Shown piece after piece: positions 6,103 through 6,802 of a DNA stretch of 6,802 nucleotides. Location of the stretch: NCBI GenBank assembly GCA_037969175.1, contig JBBKWX010000233.1, positions 1 to 6,802 on the forward strand, read 5' to 3'. Made by a program: the position numbers and the translations under genes. Origin of the DNA: JBBKWX01 sp037969175 (GTDB lineage Bacteria > Bacteroidota > Bacteroidia > AKYH767-A > JBBKVM01). Position 1 is the first letter of the stretch, and each line of letters starts with the position of its first letter. The notes beneath the pieces were generated by a model, which made no database searches, was not told the DNA's origin, and was given only the letters and a program-made list of their open reading frames with translations.

Positions 6103-6531
6103 ATGAGAATCTGGTCTCTACATCCAAAGTATTTAGACGCCAAAGGCCTTGTAGCCTTGTGGAGAGAGACCTTATTGGCAAAACATGTTTTGGAAGGAAG
6201 AACAAAGGGGTATAAAAATCATCCCCAATTGCTGAGATTCAAGAATTCTAAATTTCCTCTTGATCTTATTAATCAATATTTATCTGAAGTCTATCATGAA
6301 GCGGTTCATAGAAAGTATGCATTCGACAAAACAAAAATAGATTGGAATTTCAGGAAAAGGAAATTGTCTGTAACTACAGGTCAACTTGCTTATGAAACCA
6401 AGCATCTCTTGAAAAAGTTGCAGGATAGAGATCCTAAAAAATTTAATGAGTTAATTGTGTTTGACTCATTAAATCCACACCCGATGTTTGAAGGGATTCC
6501 GGGCGAGGTAGAGGAATGGGAGGTAATTTGA
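6103..6531 (+). CDS. Pyrimidine dimer DNA glycosylase (T4 endonuclease V family)
   Basis: Predicted base-excision enzyme cutting the glycosyl bond at UV-induced cyclobutane pyrimidine dimers, with associated AP-lyase activity. The 142-aa size matches T4 endonuclease V (138 aa) and the N-terminus MRIWSLHPKYLD is characteristic of the bacterial Pyr_excise group. Aligning by eye without gaps to T4 EndoV, R21-E22 correspond to R22-E23, E23 being the catalytic acid. The same register places Met1 opposite T4 Thr2, whose free alpha-amine is the nucleophile; Arg2 should prevent removal of Met1, so Met1 itself probably supplies the amine. This fixes the start at 6103. The C-terminal third has many Lys/Arg (RKRK, KHLLKKLQDRDPKK) before an acidic tail (EVEEWEV). 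No clear promoter or Shine-Dalgarno is visible; TATATTCG at 6091-6098 is a one-mismatch -7-like box without a -33 partner. The gene stands alone between two repeat-bearing spacers. Family assignment is from motif recognition, not alignment software. Confidence 0.78.
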   Translation: MRIWSLHPKYLDAKGLVALWRETLLAKHVLEGRTKGYKNHPQLLRFKNSKFPLDLINQYLSEVYHEAVHRKYAFDKTKIDWNFRKRKLSVTTGQLAYETKHLLKKLQDRDPKKFNELIVFDSLNPHPMFEGIPGEVEEWEVI

Positions 6532-6565
6532 TGCTAGTGTTTATACTTTTGATGTCACAAGTAAG

Positions 6566-6614
6566 CTTAGTGAAACTTAGTGTTTTGAGTTCACTTAGTG
6601 GTTATTTTGTTTAA
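6566..6614 (-). repeat. CTTAGTG repeat cluster in intergenic DNA
   Basis: CTTAGTG appears three times within 35 nt (6566-6572, 6576-6582 and 6594-6600), ending in CACTTAGTGGTTA. Read on the minus strand it gives TAACCACTAAG, which matches TAACACAAAG of the left repeat with a one-base gap and one mismatch. It therefore looks like a member of the same noncoding family in inverted orientation on the other side of the glycosylase gene. No ORF, RNA gene or promoter is recognised in it. Confidence 0.5.
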
Positions 6615-6639
6615 TTTTACAACAGAAGCCACAGACAAG

Positions 6640-6667
6640 TTCGTATCTCGTAATTCGTATCTCTTAA
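6640..6667 (+). repeat. Two-unit 14-nt tandem repeat
   Basis: TTCGTATCTCGTAA (6640-6653) is followed directly by TTCGTATCTCTTAA (6654-6667), with one mismatch in 14 positions. It ends 10 nt before the start codon of the last gene and so would lie in its leader or promoter. No TTTG/TAnnTTTG promoter pair is seen around it; TAAATTTC at 6669-6676 is a one-mismatch -7-like sequence without a -33 box. Confidence 0.65.
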
Positions 6668-6677
6668 TTAAATTTCC

Positions 6678-6802
6678 ATGTTCAGAAATCTAAAAATTAT
6701 TTTTTCATTGATCACATTTTCATGGAGCTCACTAGCTTTTGCTCAAGATGGAAACATGCCGAACCCGGCTAAGAACTTTATAGTTGTGTACAGCCTTGGC
6801 TC
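6678..6802 (+). CDS. Exported protein, N-terminal fragment (possibly YCII-related)
   Basis: An open frame runs from the ATG at 6678 through the window edge, giving 41 complete residues. The first 22 form a clear Sec signal peptide: basic FRNLK, a hydrophobic core, and SLAFA before QD, a classic signal-peptidase I site. The mature start (PNPAKNFIVVYSLG) resembles the opening strand of exported YCII-related proteins, where a segment like VVYxLGP is common. That resemblance covers only about ten residues and is tentative. The frame shows ordinary codon use and continues without a stop. The gene is cut by the window end, not truncated biologically as far as can be seen. Confidence 0.6.
   Translation, partial: MFRNLKIIFSLITFSWSSLAFAQDGNMPNPAKNFIVVYSLG

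Noticed and set aside
6532..6677. Short repeats as a CRISPR array
   Set aside because: CTTAGTG and the 14-nt units are too short and have no regular spacers, and there are no cas genes in the window.

Overview
This AT-rich window carries a compact carotenoid (probably zeaxanthin) biosynthesis operon that reads as Bacteroidota. The evidence is the family resemblance of every protein, a near-perfect Bacteroidota-type promoter (TTTG, 20-nt spacer, TATATTTG) at the left edge, the lack of Shine-Dalgarno sequences before genes, and AT-rich spacers. The order or genus cannot be settled from the sequence.

Layout, all on the + strand: (1) 52-936, a MerR-type regulator with a C-terminal cobalamin-binding module of the CarH/LitR kind. 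(2) 977-5938, seven tightly packed genes: crtI, crtB, an uncharacterised exported protein, type I idi, an SRPBCC-fold protein, crtZ, and a fused CrtYc-CrtYd-type lycopene cyclase. Every junction inside the operon overlaps or is 1 nt apart, so it should be one transcript with coupled translation. (3) 5939-6102, a spacer with a GC-rich hairpin followed by T-rich sequence (probable operon terminator) and a degenerate intergenic repeat. (4) 6103-6531, a pyrimidine-dimer DNA glycosylase of the T4 endonuclease V family. (5) 6532-6677, a second repeat-rich spacer. (6) 6678 to the window end, the start of an exported protein, possibly YCII-like.

How the genes work together: Idi balances IPP and DMAPP; a GGPP synthase must lie elsewhere; CrtB makes phytoene, CrtI desaturates it to lycopene, CrtY cyclises both ends to beta-carotene, and CrtZ hydroxylates it to zeaxanthin. 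The exported protein and the SRPBCC protein have no known role here but are built into the operon.

The strongest new observation is regulatory. The same inverted repeat, TGTTTA-N18-TAAACA (30 bp), occurs over the promoter of the regulator gene (20-49) and again in the 40-nt gap before crtI (941-970). With the conserved W-x9-EH and ExHxxG cobalamin signatures in the regulator, this suggests an adenosylcobalamin- and light-dependent repressor controlling itself and the pigment operon. The dimer-repair gene just downstream would make the region a small photoprotection neighbourhood, although it is probably a separate transcription unit.
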